Positions 44,287 through 47,120 of a stretch of 47,120 nucleotides of DNA are shown here, in pieces. Under the pieces are notes generated by a model that worked only from the letters and a program-made list of their open reading frames with translations, was not told the DNA's origin and made no database searches. The position numbers and the translations under genes are program-made. The DNA comes from Lingula anatina (taxonomy: Eukaryota; Brachiopoda; Lingulata; Lingulida; Lingulidae). How positions within the stretch are numbered: position 1 is the stretch's first letter; every line of letters starts with the position of its first letter. The stretch covers positions 111,876 through 158,995 of the forward strand of contig NW_019775675.1 in NCBI RefSeq assembly GCF_001039355.2. The letters run 5' to 3'.

Positions 44287-46819
44287 ACATGGTTTTAGTC
44301 CCGTCCGGTCCGTTCCGCCGGCTCCGCCGGCTCCTGCGGCTCCGCCGGCCCCNTTCAAAAGTGGCAAGCCCACACATTAAATGAAAAGTCAAAGTTAGTT
44401 CTGATATTCATAAACCAGCTTACCCACACAAATTAAGAAATTAATTGATATGTGAAAAGCTCTCCCACAGAAAACAAGACCTATATTATCTATGATCACA
44501 CCTACATCTTGCATTAATAGGTGAACAATTGTTATATTATGGCAAACTGAGGATAATCTTCCAGGTATCGACTTTCCATAGAAATATATAAAAATAATTA
44601 ATAAGTGTATGGGCAGTCAGTATGGTATTGCGGTCAATAATCAATATTCAATATCCTATAGCCACAGGGAGTCTATTACATAAATCAATCATTGATAAAT
44701 ACAGTGGATATTATTGCATTATTAAGTTAGCAGTGGAACAATACCTGGGGATGGGGCCCATGAAGAGAAAAGGCCACCAAGGGCAATGTCTAATTTTTTA
44801 CAAAATTCCCTTGGCAAGTCAAAATTTGTGAAATTTAATCATAACTTTGTTTCAAATTAGTTGGTTTTATTTTAAATGGGCAAAAATACATTAATAGTAA
44901 AATAAAACAGTAATACAGCAACCATGTTACCTGAAAATGATAACTAAATAAAGCCAAAAAAAATGCATTTTAGTTGTGATAGGAGTTAGAAGTAACAAAA
45001 CAACTGAAACCATCCATTCTGCAAACAACTGTTTTCATGGGCATTTAGATTAGTAAAATTAATTAAGAATGCATATAAAGTCACAAGTCAGTATAAGAAA
45101 ACATGCTCATGTTTATAAATATAAGTACATATATGACAGAAGTACCTACCGCAAATTTGTACACAGAAAAGCACACCAACTAAAAATGCCCTTTCAGAGG
45201 AAAATTCCGGTAAAAGAAAGTTATATCTCAATCCTCCTCTCTTTCCACTTAGATCTTCATGAAATCATAATTTCTGTTTTCAGTACTTTAACTACCAACA
45301 CATACAGCTGGCAAATCTGCACAGTGAACAAATTCCCAGATTTAGGCTACAAATTTGAACCCATATATCATATTAAGTAATCACATGTATGTTTTCCCTT
45401 ACTCACCTCACTATAATGCATTTCTAAGCTAATTTATTACCCTTGGTCTTCAGTTTTACCTTACCTGAGTGTGCATAATTCACAACAGTAAGTTACCTGG
45501 GAGTACAAGAAATTAATCAGGGGCCCAGAGCTCCTTTCTTTTACCCAGTAGCAAAGTTCTCACACACATCCAAACAATAAGACTTCAAACACAGGCTAAT
45601 TACTTCAATGCACCTTGCCTCCTTTAATCTCCAGTTCCGTTTCTCGGACATGCACTTGTGTGTCTTCTTTGTAGAGTAATTCATTTAGTTGGGAGCTCCT
45701 TCTGGAAAATATCCCATATACCTCATCCAATGCTGCACACCTTCAAATTGACTGAGGTAATCAGAAAAATTTCACCTGAAATGATGGTGAACAATTAAGT
45801 ATCCAACTCCTCTCACAGGCATTAACTGATTACACAGGTGAGGGGAACTGCATTAAGGGGGAGCTGAAAGGGGAAGCTTGACCACCTCCCCAATAAATTT
45901 ACAAATATTGAAACAGGGAGATCAATGAAGTGGAATGCCAAGCTGTGTTCACCATATTTTCATAAGTCTTTGCTGTACCAAACTGATAATAGCCCTGTGA
46001 CTATTTTCTGATGAGTTCACTATTTACAGGGATACCAAAAGTATAATTCTCAAAATGCATGGAGTTTCCTAAGTGGCAAGGCCTGTATACTATACTATAC
46101 TATACTGACTACAGAGTGCCATATACTATAGAGCGTATAAATTACCTGTGCCTAAGTGTTATAGGGTTGCTGTAGAAGTGGTTCTTGTTTCTACCAACAT
46201 GAAGTATAAATACTACCAGTTTCTATGTGAGAAGTAGAAGTGGTACCTGCTTCTATTAAGAATTTGAGATGCCTTGCCCTATCTTCACCCTGGCTACTTG
46301 ATCATGCCACAGACTAAAGAAAAACTAAGCTTCATCTTTCAAAATAATCCCAAGGTGAGGGGCACAATACAGGGAGCTGTTATGCTGTAAAAATTTGTTG
46401 TCCCTGTTTTACGACAACCAATATTAGTATTACACCTGTACTATTTTATAGCTTGAAGAAGGCAGTATTAATAGTACTAACATACTAAAATTGGCTATAG
46501 AACAATAATATCTCACATGCAACTGTACGCAACATCAAAATACCTTCAAAATGTTCTATACTTCCTCTTAAACTGAAGTTCCAATGGTACGGAATCTCAT
46601 CAAGAATAATGTCCTCTTTTAAGATAAAAGTGAACAAGGCAGCAAAGCTGTCAAATGTACAGACAAAAAACAGAAAAAAAGCGCAGGAAATAGGATACTG
46701 TCAATTTTGATGCATTAATGTATTATGCTTACTGTAACTGCATAGCCAACATCAAATTCTAATTCTGCATAACATTGAATTAGGATGAAAGTAAAATGTG
46801 TAACAAGCATTAGACTGAG

Positions 46820-47033
46820 TTCCCATACCTAGATCAATCTAACAGGATCAATCCAACTCCAAGGGGTTTCTCACTAAATTGCTTTCAGTTTAAGCGGCTT
46901 AGGATTCTGGCATGCCAGTTTCAGTAGGCGTGACAGACAGCTAAGCCACTTACATTGATTGCAATTTAGCGAGAATTCCCTTGGAGATACATCGATCCAC
47001 AGTTAGCGTGATAGGGTGTGGAAATAGTCCCTA
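46820..47033. mobile_element. MITE copy 3 (diverged)
   Basis: It starts TTCCCATACCTAGATCAATC and shares internal GTAGGCGTGACAGACAGCTAA-like and CAATTTAGCGAGAATTCCC segments with the copies at 15481 and 35211. The right end is degenerate, so its boundary is approximate. Confidence 0.55.
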
Positions 47034-47120
47034 AGGCTTGAGGCTGATAAGAGTTAAACTTTGGAAATGCCAGAATGAGATAAAGTGAAAATTTCTTAAA
47101 CTCATTGCTTAAACTCAATT

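Larger units (their letters stand above)
43852..47120. other. ABHD4 intron or flank, no further exon seen
   Basis: No continuation of the hydrolase (catalytic Asp and His regions) is found on the plus strand. The interval holds an ATT microsatellite (about 43868-43895), a perfect hairpin (44259-44286), a GC-rich simple repeat with an N (44310-44353), a CTATA repeat (46085-46110) and a third MITE copy near the right edge. Confidence 0.65.

Overview
This is a window of animal nuclear DNA. Every recognisable gene is split by GT-AG introns, and the orthologues (HELLS, ABHD4/5, a caspase, an IRE1/RNase L relative) are metazoan. Introns and intergenic space are AT-rich and full of decayed L2/CR1-type LINE, TIR transposon and MITE sequence. 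The style of the mobile elements and the HEPN/caspase domain mix suggest a marine invertebrate, probably a lophotrochozoan such as a mollusc; I cannot name the species. Single N bases at 20989, 25676 and 44353 suggest a draft assembly.

Layout. (1) 827-20277, minus strand: a giant gene, incomplete at the left edge. It encodes a membrane anchor, five ankyrin repeats (one per exon), a helical segment, about 1,700 residues of low-complexity sequence in one 5.9-kb exon, an IRE1/RNase L-type pseudokinase and the start of a KEN ribonuclease domain. Its introns hold an L2/CR1-type LINE (about 1875-3820) and a 4.5-kb TIR element (13355-17867). (2) 21311-25428, minus strand: a complete seven-exon gene for a membrane-anchored protein with a DZIP3-type HEPN domain, a 12-residue tandem-repeat linker and a full caspase domain. 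(3) 25550-28870: a duplicated block; one copy is interrupted by an 856-bp TIR element, and both copies carry a small related coding end. (4) 30238-39862, minus strand: the complete 18-coding-exon HELLS (LSH) chromatin remodeller, with a nested transposon in one intron. (5) About 41850-42187: a compact divergent promoter, then the first three coding exons of ABHD4 on the plus strand (42187-43851). The rest of ABHD4 must lie beyond the window, and 43852-47120 holds only intron or intergenic repeats.

The most interesting part is the tandem pair (1)+(2). Two co-oriented neighbouring genes about 1 kb apart each encode an N-terminal transmembrane anchor and a HEPN-superfamily RNA-cleavage-type domain (KEN in one, DZIP3-HEPN in the other). 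One is coupled to ankyrin sensing and a catalytically dead kinase, the other to a caspase. The ankyrin gene combines features of IRE1 (membrane anchor, kinase, KEN) and RNase L (ankyrins, pseudokinase, KEN). Together they look like a membrane-localised RNA-damage and cell-death module. That functional reading is inference. The exon models are well supported: splice phases agree across every junction, and both complete genes (HELLS, 2,850 nt; caspase, 2,325 nt) sum to whole codons.
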